The translations under genes and the position numbers were made by a program. The notes beneath the pieces are model-generated. The model ran no database searches, had not been told where the DNA came from, and saw nothing but the letters and a program-made list of their open reading frames with translations. DNA of 64,000 bases from positions 1-64,000 of the forward strand of contig JAKPOU010000055.1 of NCBI GenBank assembly GCA_029547705.1, written 5' to 3'. The stretch comes from Bacteroidota bacterium. GTDB taxonomy: Bacteria > Bacteroidota > Bacteroidia > Bacteroidales > VadinHA17. Of this stretch, positions 36,128 to 46,000 are shown one piece after another (the stretch's first letter is position 1; each line of letters opens with the position of its first letter).

Positions 36128-36230
36128 GGGTAAGTCTTATACGACCAGCTCCTGCTGAACTCCCCCAGGATCGGAAGGTAGCAAGGGCAGGCGGTTGTAG
36201 CGGTGCGATATAAGTAGCTTACCCTTTTTT
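36128..36230 (+). ncRNA. ffs: Signal recognition particle RNA (small bacterial type)
   Basis: RNA core of the signal recognition particle, which pairs with Ffh to target membrane proteins. The conserved apical domain is present: CCCCCAGGATCGGAAGGTAG, then CAAGGGCAGG on the returning strand, with the GGAA tetraloop. The ends GGGTAAG (36128-36134, counting from the predicted start) and CTTACCC (36218-36224) close the long hairpin, and TTTTTT follows at 36225-36230 as its terminator. Length is about 100 nucleotides. Neither ffh nor ftsY is in the window. Confidence 0.93.
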
Positions 36231-36251
36231 AAATGCCTGAATTTAATTAAC

Positions 36252-36866
36252 ATGTTATTGCGAATTTATCCTGAGAATCCCAACGTGCGGCATATACGCA
36301 AGGTTGCGGATGTACTGGAAGCCGGTGGCATAGTTATTTATCCGACCGACACGGTTTATGCCATGGGTTGCGATATCAGGGCTCACAAGGCAATTGAAAG
36401 GATTGCAAGACTGAAAGGACTGAATCCCGACAATCCGGATCTTTCCATCATATTCCGCGATATGAGCCAGCTGTCCGAGTACACGGTAATACGTGACGAC
36501 AATATTTTCAGGCTTCTGAAGCGAAACCTTCCGGGACCCTTTACCTTCATTGTTAAGGCAAACAATCAGATACCCAGGCTGTTCAAGAATAAGAAGAAAA
36601 CTGTGGGTATCCGTATCCCGGAAAGCAAAATCCTTCATGAGATTATCAAGGAACTGGGGCGTCCTATTATTACAACTTCAGTGCATGACCCTGACGAGAT
36701 AATTGAATATACCACCGAACCTGAGCTGATCTGGGAGAAATACCGTGATTTCGCCGATATCGTGATCAATGGCGGGTATGGCAACAATGAGGCCTCAACG
36801 ATTGTTGACTGTACCGGGGATGAAATTGTTATAGTCAGACAGGGTCTTGGTGAGCTTGAATGGTAG
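36252..36866 (+). CDS. tsaC: L-threonylcarbamoyladenylate synthase, YrdC/Sua5 family
   Basis: Makes threonylcarbamoyl-AMP from threonine, bicarbonate and ATP for the t6A modification of tRNAs reading ANN codons. The 204-residue YrdC domain has the start of the fold at IVIYPTDTVYAMGCD, then LKRNLPGPFTFIV, VGIRIPE and the SxxxP-like PIITTSVHD segment. It lacks the extra C-terminal Sua5 domain. It begins 21 bases after the SRP RNA terminator and converges on trkH with a 5-base gap. Confidence 0.9.
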   Translation: MLLRIYPENPNVRHIRKVADVLEAGGIVIYPTDTVYAMGCDIRAHKAIERIARLKGLNPDNPDLSIIFRDMSQLSEYTVIRDDNIFRLLKRNLPGPFTFIVKANNQIPRLFKNKKKTVGIRIPESKILHEIIKELGRPIITTSVHDPDEIIEYTTEPELIWEKYRDFADIVINGGYGNNEASTIVDCTGDEIVIVRQGLGELEW

Positions 36867-36871
36867 AACCG

Positions 36872-38320
36872 TCATCTCCGGTAGAAATTTCCGGTAAAGA
36901 GTACCAGTACGGAAAGGATTTCCAGACGGCCCAGCAGCATAATAAATGAGAAGAACCATTTGCCGGCTGCAGGCAGGGCAGAGTATGTTGATCCCGGACC
37001 AAATGCACCCGGAGCCGGACCAATATTCCCCAGCATTGCGGCAGAAGTGCTGAATGCGGTTATCAGGTCATAACCCATGAAAGAAACGACAAAGGCTGAA
37101 ATGCAGATTACCACAAGGTATAGTATAATGAATACAAGCAGATTGTAGATAAGATCACGGGATACCACTTTTTCGTCAAACCTCACGGGAATAACGGCAT
37201 CAGGGTGGATAAGCCGCTTCATTTCGTGACGTGTATTTTTCCCTGCAAGCAGTATCCTTATTATTTTAAGACTACCGCTGGCCGAACCGGAAGTTCCGCC
37301 TGTGAACATCAGAATGAAGATTACCAGTGTGAGGAAGCCGCCCCAGAGGTTATAGTCAGAATTGTAGAATCCTGTTGTTGTTATTGTTGATACAGCCTGG
37401 AAAGCCCCCTGAATCAGCGACCTGCCCGCAGGGTAAATGTTTTTTGCCCATAGAGCAAGGAACATTGCAAGAATGAACACAAGGCAAAGGATTCCATAGA
37501 ACCTGAATTCATTGCTGGATCTTATTTTCCCGAAATTTCTCCTGTATCCGAAATATACAAGTGAAAGATTTGTTCCGGCCAGGAACATGAATATTGTTAT
37601 TACGATAAGGATATAGGGTGATCCGATGCCGGCAAGACTGTCCCTGAGGGGCGAGAAGCCGCCTGTTGATAAAGTTGACAGGGAAATGCAGAATGCATCC
37701 AGGATATTCATTCCTCCGGCAATCAGCATAACAGTTTCAGCAAGAGTCAGGATAACATAAACAGAGATGAGCATTTTAAAAGTCTCCCCTGTGCGGGGGT
37801 GGATCCTGCCGGATGCCTGGGCAGTGAAATCGTTTATTGTAAGCTGTATGTTTACTGCCTTCACAACAGGAAGAACCGACAATGAAATCAGAATGAATCC
37901 AATTCCTCCTATCCACTGGCTGAGGCTTCTCCATAGAACAAGACCCTTTGGCAGGGCTCCGGGATCTGTCAGGACTGTGGCACCGGTGGTTGTGAAACCT
38001 GACATTGATTCAAAAAAGGCATCGGTGAAGCTTTTTATGGAACCGCTGAGCAGCCAGGGCAGTGTTCCGAACAGGCTTAAAGAAAGCCAGATACCAACGG
38101 TGATGATATATCCCTCCTTGTAGGCGCTAAGCTTTTCTTCATATCTGAGGGGTGAAAAGACCAGAATGCCTGAAACCAGGGTTATGATGGAGGAAAACAA
38201 CAGAGGGGTTGCGGCAGATTCTTTCAGGATAAAGGAAAGAGCGGCGGAAAGAAGCATGAAAAATCCTTCCGCAATCAGTACGATGCCGATCATTCTTGTA
38301 ATGACCCTGAAATTGACCAT
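36872..38320 (-). CDS. trkH: Potassium uptake protein TrkH
   Basis: Inner-membrane K+ channel subunit of 482 residues. About ten to twelve hydrophobic helices and repeated pore loops are visible (ESMSGFTTTGATVL, LSLSTLSTGGFSPL, VSTITTTGFYNSD, FSTSAAMLGNIGPAPG), each with the filter glycine of the TrkH/KtrB superfamily. It starts 6 bases after the trkA stop, so gating ring and channel are made from one transcript. Confidence 0.93.
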   Translation of the reverse strand: MVNFRVITRMIGIVLIAEGFFMLLSAALSFILKESAATPLLFSSIITLVSGILVFSPLRYEEKLSAYKEGYIITVGIWLSLSLFGTLPWLLSGSIKSFTDAFFESMSGFTTTGATVLTDPGALPKGLVLWRSLSQWIGGIGFILISLSVLPVVKAVNIQLTINDFTAQASGRIHPRTGETFKMLISVYVILTLAETVMLIAGGMNILDAFCISLSTLSTGGFSPLRDSLAGIGSPYILIVITIFMFLAGTNLSLVYFGYRRNFGKIRSSNEFRFYGILCLVFILAMFLALWAKNIYPAGRSLIQGAFQAVSTITTTGFYNSDYNLWGGFLTLVIFILMFTGGTSGSASGSLKIIRILLAGKNTRHEMKRLIHPDAVIPVRFDEKVVSRDLIYNLLVFIILYLVVICISAFVVSFMGYDLITAFSTSAAMLGNIGPAPGAFGPGSTYSALPAAGKWFFSFIMLLGRLEILSVLVLFTGNFYRR

Positions 38321-38326
38321 ACTGTA

Positions 38327-39670
38327 TCAGGTAAAGAATTTTATCAGACGGTCGTATGCTGAAGGCAGTGTGAACACCACCACTTTGTCATTGGCCTTAA
38401 TAATGGTGTCACCCGTGGCAATAAAAGGTACTCCGTCGCGGGTTCCGCCCCCGACAATGGAATCTTCAGGAAAATCAATGCTGCGGAGAGTACCGCGGGT
38501 TATCCTGGCTCCGGGCGGAACGTTAAACTCAAGAATTTCAGCATCGGTTCCTGCCATGTACCTTATCTGTGTAACATTGAGGGAAGTGGTTGTATGTCTG
38601 AAGATCCTGCCCGCGGCCGAAAGCTTCTTGTTTATGATGGTGTCAATCCCCGAATTTTCTGCAAGATTGATGTATTCCATGTTTTCAACTTCCGCAATGG
38701 TTTTTCTCACACCAAGCTTCTTGGCCAGAAGACATGACAGAATATTGATTTCTGAACTGTCAGTGACGGCAATAAACGCATCCATGCCTGAAACGCCTTC
38801 CTGTTCAAGAAGTTCGGCATCCCTGCAGTCGCCATTTATTATCAGTGTGTTGTCAAGTATTTCCGCAAGTTCTTCACATCGTGCCGGATCTGAGTCGATA
38901 AGCTTCACTTCGCAGTTTTTCTGCATGTAAAGAGCCACATGCTTGCCTATTTTGCTGCCACCCAGAATCATGATGCTGTTCACTTCGTGATTCTCCTTTC
39001 CGGAAGTTTTCATCATCTCATTGATCCCTTCACTTGTGGAAATGACATAGATGAGATCTCCTGCCAGGAATTGTTCGCTCCCCCTGGGAATGATGGTCTT
39101 GTCTTTTCGTTTTACGGCAACGGCACGGTACTGGTCGGTTTTGAATTGTAAGGATATTTCCCTGAGACTTTTATTGACAATGGGGGCATTCTCGTCGAGA
39201 CGTTGTATGAAGACTGAAAGTTTCCCTCCTGAGAACTCCATGTAGTCAGTTTTTCCTGCTTCCTGAAGAAGTCCGAGTACCTCCCTGGCGGCTATGAGTT
39301 CGGGATAGATCAGCGAATCGACACCCAGAGTCTTGAAAAAATCAATATTTGAAGATTCCAGGTAATCGAGATTGTCAACACGGGCAATTGTCTTCAGTGC
39401 ACCAAAACGCTTTGCCAGGATGGAGGAAATAATATTCGTATCCTCGTGGGTTGTCACGGCTATGAACAGATCAGTCTTTTTATGCAGGATCTCCTGAAGG
39501 ATCTTGACGGATGTTGAAGATCCGTGAAAGGTCAGTACATCGAGTGTTGATTCTATTGGTTTGAGACTTGAGTCTTCCGGGTCGATCAGAATGATTTCAT
39601 GATTTTCATTCAAAAGCATCCTTGCAAGATGAGAGCCAACTTCACCTGCGCCGGCAATTACTATTCTCAT
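38327..39670 (-). CDS. trkA: Trk potassium system NAD-binding regulator TrkA
   Basis: Cytoplasmic gating ring of the Trk K+ uptake system. It has two copies of the RCK_N-RCK_C unit: the first nucleotide-binding motif is IAGAGEVGSHLARML at the start, the second ILGGSKIGKHVALYM near residue 230, each followed by an acidic ribose-binding end (IDPEDS, IDSDPAR). The start ATG 39670 is chosen because it opens the first strand (MRIVIAGAG); the longer frame to 39757 would add 29 residues without homology. Length is then 447. trkH follows directly. Confidence 0.93.
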   Translation of the reverse strand: MRIVIAGAGEVGSHLARMLLNENHEIILIDPEDSSLKPIESTLDVLTFHGSSTSVKILQEILHKKTDLFIAVTTHEDTNIISSILAKRFGALKTIARVDNLDYLESSNIDFFKTLGVDSLIYPELIAAREVLGLLQEAGKTDYMEFSGGKLSVFIQRLDENAPIVNKSLREISLQFKTDQYRAVAVKRKDKTIIPRGSEQFLAGDLIYVISTSEGINEMMKTSGKENHEVNSIMILGGSKIGKHVALYMQKNCEVKLIDSDPARCEELAEILDNTLIINGDCRDAELLEQEGVSGMDAFIAVTDSSEINILSCLLAKKLGVRKTIAEVENMEYINLAENSGIDTIINKKLSAAGRIFRHTTTSLNVTQIRYMAGTDAEILEFNVPPGARITRGTLRSIDFPEDSIVGGGTRDGVPFIATGDTIIKANDKVVVFTLPSAYDRLIKFFT

Positions 39671-39753
39671 GATAAATGAATGAAAAAACTGCACAAAATA
39701 AGGCATAAATGAGATAATACTCAAGTTTTCCGGAATATTTATTTCCCTGTGCC

Positions 39754-41850
39754 TCACAAGCTGAGGCGGAAAGCACCGGACGTCCTTACATAATGCACGG
39801 TATCAGCATTAGGGATTTTTATTCCTGAACGGCGCTGTAACTCAGGACTAATTACCAGGGCCCTGATACTTTTGTTGACAGAAATATAAGTGCTGGCATT
39901 GGCAGGAGTGTAATTGCCGGAACTTTCAAAACTAATGTCACTGACTGTATTCAGATTGATCTTATCCTCAATCAGTGGATTCCTGCCCCTGAGGACTATT
40001 ATATCGGGAGCGTATGCCTCAAGTAATGAATCTGTGAGCCTTTCGGTGATCAGGATATGCATATCCGCCGTATTGTTCTTTACGTTCCTGTATCCGGTTT
40101 TTAAAAGGGTATTATCCTTTATCAGATTTTTCGTTTCCTTCAGGCCTGCCATGGCCTTGTGCCTTTCCACTTCCTTCAGCGTTATAAGGGTAGCGGTATA
40201 GCTGTTCAGATGTTTGCCCGCCCTGATCCCGATGGTGGTATGGCCTGCAGTGTTGTATACAATGATTTCGCCACTTCTCCTGGTACTTATATCCTTTATG
40301 GTGCCTGCCGTAATGAAAAGCAGGAGGAAGCTCAGAGGAAAGGCTGCCCTGACTGATTTCCTGTCAAGAAGATATTTCAGCAGCAAAAAGAGGCTTATTG
40401 AAAGCAGAATGCATTGAGCAGTGCCTATTCCGATATTTTCTATTGTTGAAAGCGGAAGGGAGGCAGCTGTTTCTGTAAGAGTTTCAGTCAGTCCGGTAAT
40501 GAATTCGAGAAAACCTCCTGTAATCCGCGAAAGGAACGGAAGCGGATAAAAAAATATTGTCAGGGCCCCGCTGACAATAACCAGCGATGCCAGGGGCACT
40601 ATTATAATATTTGACAATATGAACCATACAGGAAATCTGTTGAACATCATTACCGTAAGGGGAAGGGTGCCTGTCTGGGCGGTTATGGTAACGGCAGCTG
40701 ACTCCCAGATCATACGGGGAATACGATGCCTGAAATTTAATTTAAGGTACAGATCACGGTAGAAGCAGATTATAAATATCACTGCTGAGTAGGAGAGAAG
40801 GAATCCGGCGTCGAAAATGACAGAGGGTCTGATAAGGATCAGGACAAAGGCTGAAGCCAGTACGGAATTCACGGAATTGACATCTCTTCTCATCGCCTTT
40901 CCTGCCTGAAGAAAGGAATACATCAGAGTGGCCCTCAGAACGGAGGGCGTGAGTCCGGTAACAAAGGCATAAACCCACAGGATGGTTAAAGTGATGATAA
41001 TCCTGAGGATATTCATTCTGCCTTTCAGGAAGAAAAGCATTTTAAAGACGAAAAGGCTCAGGATAACCGTGTGAAGGCCTGATACTGCCATGATATGCAT
41101 TACCCCGGCCCTGATGAAATAGAGTTTCTGTTCCGGGTCGAGAAGGTTTTTCTGCCCCAGTGTCATGGCTGCAACCAGTCCGAGACGCTTTTCACTCACC
41201 CCGCGTTCACGGTAAATTTCAAGTATCCTCTCCCGGATAATCAGTGCGGAATGTTTCATTTTCCTGCGTTCAGGAATTTTGCGGGCAATAATACAGGTGC
41301 TGTCGGTAAATGAAAGATACCTGATTCCTTTTCTCTCCATATAGAAACTGTAGTCGAACTCCGAGGGATTACCCATGTTCCTGATTTTTTCGGGCCGGCA
41401 TCTTATCAAAAGCTGATCGCCCGGCAGGAATGAGGAAATTCTGCCTTCTTTCCTGTGGTAGATAAGCAAAGACCCTCCTGCAGGCCGTAGACTGTCGCCA
41501 CTTATGAAGCCCTTCAGCCTGATGAGCATTTTCCAGGTATTCTCCTTTTCTTCAGGTATTTCTTCAAGCGTTCCGGCAAATATTGCCTCATCCGGAGAAA
41601 GGGGGGTGATCCGGTCCTTCTCCAGGGTGTAAAGTAAAAGACCCGCGAACCACAGGGCAATACAAAGGGCTATGCCGTATAAAACATTTGTCAGATACCT
41701 GCTGAAAAAGAGGCTTGCACAAAACAGAAGCACGGTTAACGAAACGGCAATTACGGAAAAGGCTGTTCCGGGACATATCCGCAGGCCGGTTATTATTCCG
41801 GCACACAGGGGTATGATGAGGCGAAGAAAGGGAATCTTCCTGTAAAGCAC
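39754..41850 (-). CDS. comEC: ComEC/Rec2-like DNA uptake membrane protein
   Basis: Competence channel homologue of 698 residues. It has two N-terminal helices, a DUF4131-like soluble segment (about 60-200), then the multi-helix competence domain with HIMAVSGLHTVILSLFVF, the family landmark near residue 260. The C-terminal part (about 520-698) shows no HxHxDH, so the metallo-beta-lactamase nuclease domain of classic ComEC is absent or fully diverged, as I recall for Bacteroidota proteins. Whether this strain takes up DNA cannot be told. Confidence 0.88.
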   Translation of the reverse strand: MLYRKIPFLRLIIPLCAGIITGLRICPGTAFSVIAVSLTVLLFCASLFFSRYLTNVLYGIALCIALWFAGLLLYTLEKDRITPLSPDEAIFAGTLEEIPEEKENTWKMLIRLKGFISGDSLRPAGGSLLIYHRKEGRISSFLPGDQLLIRCRPEKIRNMGNPSEFDYSFYMERKGIRYLSFTDSTCIIARKIPERRKMKHSALIIRERILEIYRERGVSEKRLGLVAAMTLGQKNLLDPEQKLYFIRAGVMHIMAVSGLHTVILSLFVFKMLFFLKGRMNILRIIITLTILWVYAFVTGLTPSVLRATLMYSFLQAGKAMRRDVNSVNSVLASAFVLILIRPSVIFDAGFLLSYSAVIFIICFYRDLYLKLNFRHRIPRMIWESAAVTITAQTGTLPLTVMMFNRFPVWFILSNIIIVPLASLVIVSGALTIFFYPLPFLSRITGGFLEFITGLTETLTETAASLPLSTIENIGIGTAQCILLSISLFLLLKYLLDRKSVRAAFPLSFLLLFITAGTIKDISTRRSGEIIVYNTAGHTTIGIRAGKHLNSYTATLITLKEVERHKAMAGLKETKNLIKDNTLLKTGYRNVKNNTADMHILITERLTDSLLEAYAPDIIVLRGRNPLIEDKINLNTVSDISFESSGNYTPANASTYISVNKSIRALVISPELQRRSGIKIPNADTVHYVRTSGAFRLSL

Positions 41851-41889
41851 GGCAGCGGACTTAACATACCATATAAATATATGAAAAAG

Positions 41890-42441
41890 TTACCGAAGAA
41901 TGGTCTGGTAGTCGGCTTCAAACTTTCCCCTGCTGATCGCGTTGAGTTTACCTCGTATGAGTCTTTTTCGCAGCGGACTGACCCTGTCGGTAAAGAGAAT
42001 ACCGTCGAGATGGTCATATTCATGCTGTATCACCCGGGCAATAAATCCTTCATATGTTTCATCGCGGAAAACCCAGTCTCGGTCAAAGTACTGAATCCTT
42101 ATATGTGCATCCCTGCTGACTTCTTCCCTGAGATTGGGAATACTCAGGCAGCCTTCCTTCATAAATTCAGGGTCACCCGATTTCTCTGTAATATGGGCAT
42201 TGATGAATACCTTTTTAAAATCCGCCAGTTCGGGAATATCTTCGGCATAAGGTGTTCCGTCAATGATGAAAAGGCGGATGGATTTTCCTATCTGCGGAGC
42301 CGCCAGTCCCACTCCTTCCGATTTATACATCGTTTCGAAAAGATCATCGATTAACTGCTGAAGGCCGGGATAATCCTTTCCGATGTCTTCTGCCACCTTC
42401 CGGAGTACAGGGTGTCCGTATACCACTATTGGATATGTCAT
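41890..42441 (-). CDS. def: Peptide deformylase
   Basis: Removes the N-formyl group from new proteins. The 183-residue enzyme has all three family motifs: GVGLAAPQIG, EGCLSIP (metal Cys) and QHEYDHLDG (two metal His and the catalytic Glu). Its start overlaps the ruvX stop by four bases, so translation is probably coupled. Downstream, comEC begins after 39 bases. Confidence 0.96.
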   Translation of the reverse strand: MTYPIVVYGHPVLRKVAEDIGKDYPGLQQLIDDLFETMYKSEGVGLAAPQIGKSIRLFIIDGTPYAEDIPELADFKKVFINAHITEKSGDPEFMKEGCLSIPNLREEVSRDAHIRIQYFDRDWVFRDETYEGFIARVIQHEYDHLDGILFTDRVSPLRKRLIRGKLNAISRGKFEADYQTILR

Positions 42442-42869
42442 TGTTCTGAATTGCTTTTTTTTCCGGCGTCAAGGAAGGACTGCAGTATTATTGCAGCGCT
42501 TATCCTGTCAACCATTCCCTTGTCTCTTCTTCCTTTTTTACCTACACCCCCGTCTATCATGCTCTGAAATGCGATCCGGGATGTAAATCTCTCATCTGCA
42601 AGATGTACCGGAATTCCAGGAAAGCGTTTCCCAAGCTTTCTTATAAACGGATCAATGTATTTAACGGAATCACTGGGTTTATTGTTCAACTGTACCGGAT
42701 ATCCGACAACAAATGCTTCAATCTCATCTGTTTTCAGGAAAGCATTTATGAAATCGTCAAAACCGTCCGGGCTGATGCTTTTCAGCGGTGATGCAAAAAT
42801 TTTCAGCGGATCCGTAACAGCAATTCCCATCCGTTTCCTGCCATAGTCTATTCCGATTATCCTGCCCAT
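42438..42869 (-). CDS. ruvX: Putative pre-16S rRNA nuclease / Holliday junction resolvase-like YqgF
   Basis: RNase H-fold nuclease of 143 residues. It begins RIIGIDYGRKRMGIAVTDP, with the first catalytic Asp in the GIDYG strand, followed by FVVGYPVQLN, HLADERFTSRIA and a final acidic residue in GMVDRISAAIILQ. It acts in 16S rRNA 5'-end maturation. It forms an overlapping pair with def, a common Bacteroidota arrangement. Confidence 0.92.
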   Translation of the reverse strand: MGRIIGIDYGRKRMGIAVTDPLKIFASPLKSISPDGFDDFINAFLKTDEIEAFVVGYPVQLNNKPSDSVKYIDPFIRKLGKRFPGIPVHLADERFTSRIAFQSMIDGGVGKKGRRDKGMVDRISAAIILQSFLDAGKKSNSEQ

Positions 42870-42886
42870 TGATACAGTCTCCGTTA

Positions 42887-42894
42887 CAAAATTA
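42887..42894 (-). promoter_or_regulatory. -7 box of the ruvX-def operon
   Basis: Reads TAATTTTG on the minus strand, 17 bases before the ruvX ATG. The -33 region is not a match. Confidence 0.45.
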
Positions 42895-42993
42895 GAAATA
42901 TTATTTCATTTAGGATGTAATTAAACCAGAGAGTGTTCCCTTATACAGCAGAATTCAATGGTTTGGGATGAAGCCGGATCCGGGGCGGTACAG

Positions 42994-43025
42994 AAAAAAG
43001 CCATTCCGGACACGGAATGGCTTTT
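42994..43025. terminator. Bidirectional rho-independent terminator
   Basis: AAAAAGCCATTCCG and CGGAATGGCTTTTT form a 14-bp stem around GACA, with A/T runs on both sides. It ends nifJ transcription on the minus strand. Confidence 0.85.
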
Positions 43026-43045
43026 TAACCTATAAAGTGCTGTTA

Positions 43046-46000
43046 TTATTCAGCTTTTGCATATTCCATTGCCGCAAGTCTCTGGTATGACAGGTACCTC
43101 CACCTGGCATTTTCCTCAGCTTCCCTGAAAAGAACTTCTGCCTCAGCCGGGAAAGCTTTGATAAGTGAGGTATAGCGGACTTCCGAGTGAAGGAAATCCT
43201 GGAATTTACTCCAGTCGGGCTCTTTTGAATCGAGAACGAAGGGATTCTTTCCTTCTTTCTCAAGAAGGGGATTATACCTGTAGAGCTGCCAGTAGCCACA
43301 GGCAACGGCATTCTTTTCCTGAGCCTGGGTTCTGCCCATTCCTTCCCTCAATCCGTGATTGATACACGGTGAGTAAGCAATAATTAGGGATGGTCCGGGA
43401 TAAGCCTCTGCTTCCTTGATGGCTCTCAGGAACTGAGCATTGCTTGCGCCCATGGCAACCTGTGCAACATATACGTATCCATAGCTCATTGCCATCTGTC
43501 CGAGATCCTTTTTACGGATTTTCTTGCCGGAAGCGGCAAATTTTGCCACTGCTCCTGCAGGTGTTGACTTGGATGCCTGGCCGCCGGTGTTTGAATACAC
43601 TTCAGTATCCATGACAAGGATGTTGATATCCTCTCCCGCGGCAAGAACATGATCCAGTCCGCCGTAGCCGATATCATAGGCCCAGCCGTCACCGCCGAAG
43701 ACCCAGTGTGATTTCTTCACAAGATATTGTTTGAGATCCAGGATTTCGGCTGCAACTTCCGATTTGTCATTCCGGCAGGCCTCGATGACTTTCGCACTGG
43801 CTGCCCTGGAAGCTTCGGCATTATGCATTGCTGCAAGCCATTCTTCAAATGCAGCCTTCGTCTCTTCACTTACATTGCCGTTTGATCCCTTCATCTTCAG
43901 GGCAATCCTTTCCCTCATCTTGTCGGAGCCGAGCATCAGGCCGAAGCCGAACTCTGCGTTGTCTTCGAAGAGAGAGTTTGCCCATGCAGGGCCATGACCG
44001 TGCTTATTAACGGTATAGGGAGTGTTCGGGGCTGAACCGCCGTATATTGAAGAGCATCCTGTAGCGTTTGCAATTATCATCCTGTCGCCAAAGAGCTGGG
44101 TGATGGTTTTAATATAGGGTGTTTCACCGCAACCGGCACATGCACCGGAGAATTCAAACAGGGGCTGTGCAAACTGACTGTTCTTGACGTTCAGGAACTT
44201 GTCTACAACATGATCCTTATAACCCACTTTTTCGTGCATGTATGTCCAGCGCGGACCTTCTTCCAGCTGGGTTTCAAAAGGCTTCATTATCAGAGCCTTG
44301 TTCTTCGACGGACAGACATCGGCACAATTGCCGCAGCCCGTACAGTCGTAAAGACTTAATTGTATCCTGAACCTGTACTCATTCAGTGTTTTTGGAATCC
44401 CCTGAAGGGTTTTTGTTCCTTCCGGAGCATTAGCGGCTTCTTCTTCCGTAAGCAGGAAGGGACGTATGGCTGCATGCGGGCAGACATATGAACACTGGTT
44501 GCACTGAATGCATTCCTCTGCCTGCCATTCGGGCACGTTCACGGCGATACCCCTCTTTTCAAAGGCTGTTGTGCCGGCAGGGAAGGTACCGTCTTCTCTT
44601 CCCACAAATGCACTTACCGGAAGGTCATCACCTTTCAGCATGTTGACAGGCTCGGCAAAATCGCGGATGAATTCCGGGATATCGCGCTTATCCTCAGCCT
44701 TTTTAATTACAATGTCAGCCCATTCAGCGGGTATTTCAACCTTTTCCACCTGACTGCCCCTGGCTACGGCCTCATAATTCATCTTGACCACTTCTTCGCC
44801 TCTTCTGCCATAGCTGCTGTAAATGGCTTTCTTCATTTCTTCCTCGGCCTTGTCATAGGGAATAACATTGGCCAGCCTGAAGAATGCAGACTGCATGATG
44901 GTGTTGGTCCTGCTTCCAAGACCGATTTCCTCGGCTATCAGGGTTGCATTGATTATGTGGAAATTGATTTCATTTACGGCGAGATATTTCTTCATATGGT
45001 CAGGAAGGCGTTTCTTGGTTTCTTCCGCATCCCATATGGAGTTAAGGAGAAATGTGCCTCCTTTTTTCAGTCCCTTTAGCATGTCATATTTATCGAGATA
45101 GGAGGGGACATGGCAGGCCACGAAATCGGGTGTGTTTACATAATAGGGCGATCTTATCGGATTATCCCCGAAGCGGAGATGGGAAATGGTGATCCCTCCC
45201 GATTTTTTTGAATCGTATGCAAAGTATGCCTGGCAATATTTATCGGTGGTGTCGCCGATAATCTTGATTGAGTTTTTGTTTGCGCCAACTGTTCCGTCTG
45301 AACCCAGACCGTAGAATTTTGCCGAGTAGGTTCCTTTGGGAGCAACGTTTATTTCCGGAAGGAGAGGCAGGGATGTATGTGTTACATCGTCAACTATACC
45401 TACGGTGAACTGGTTTTTGGGTTCGGCAAGCTTCATGTTTTCATAAACGGCAAGCACCTGTGCAGGTGTGGTATCCTTTGAACTTAGTCCGTACCGGCCT
45501 CCGATAATAAGAGGTCTTTCGGAACGGTTGTAGAACAGGTCCCTTATATCAAGATAAAGAGGTTCTCCCGGTGCCCCCGGTTCTTTTGTCCTGTCGAGGA
45601 CAGTGATTTTCTTTACTGTTGAGGGAAGAACGTTAAAGAAGTATTTCGCTGAGAAAGGCCGGTAAAGGTGTACGGAGATCAGTCCTGCTTTTTCACCCTT
45701 TTCTGCCAGATAATCTATTACTTCCTTGGCTGTGTCAGTGACGGAACCCATTGCGATAATAATATTTTCTGCATCGGGTGCTCCGTAATATGTGAAAGGC
45801 CTGTAATCTTTTCCGGTGATCTTTGAAATTTCAGTCATGTAATCGTTAACGATATCGGCAACCGGCTCGTAAAACCTGTTGATGGCTTCTTTTGCCTGGA
45901 AGAAGATATCAGGATTCTGGGCTGTTCCCCTTGTTACCGGATGTTCCGGATTGAGAGCATTGTTGCGGAATCTTTCCAGCGCCTCAAAATCTACCAGTTT

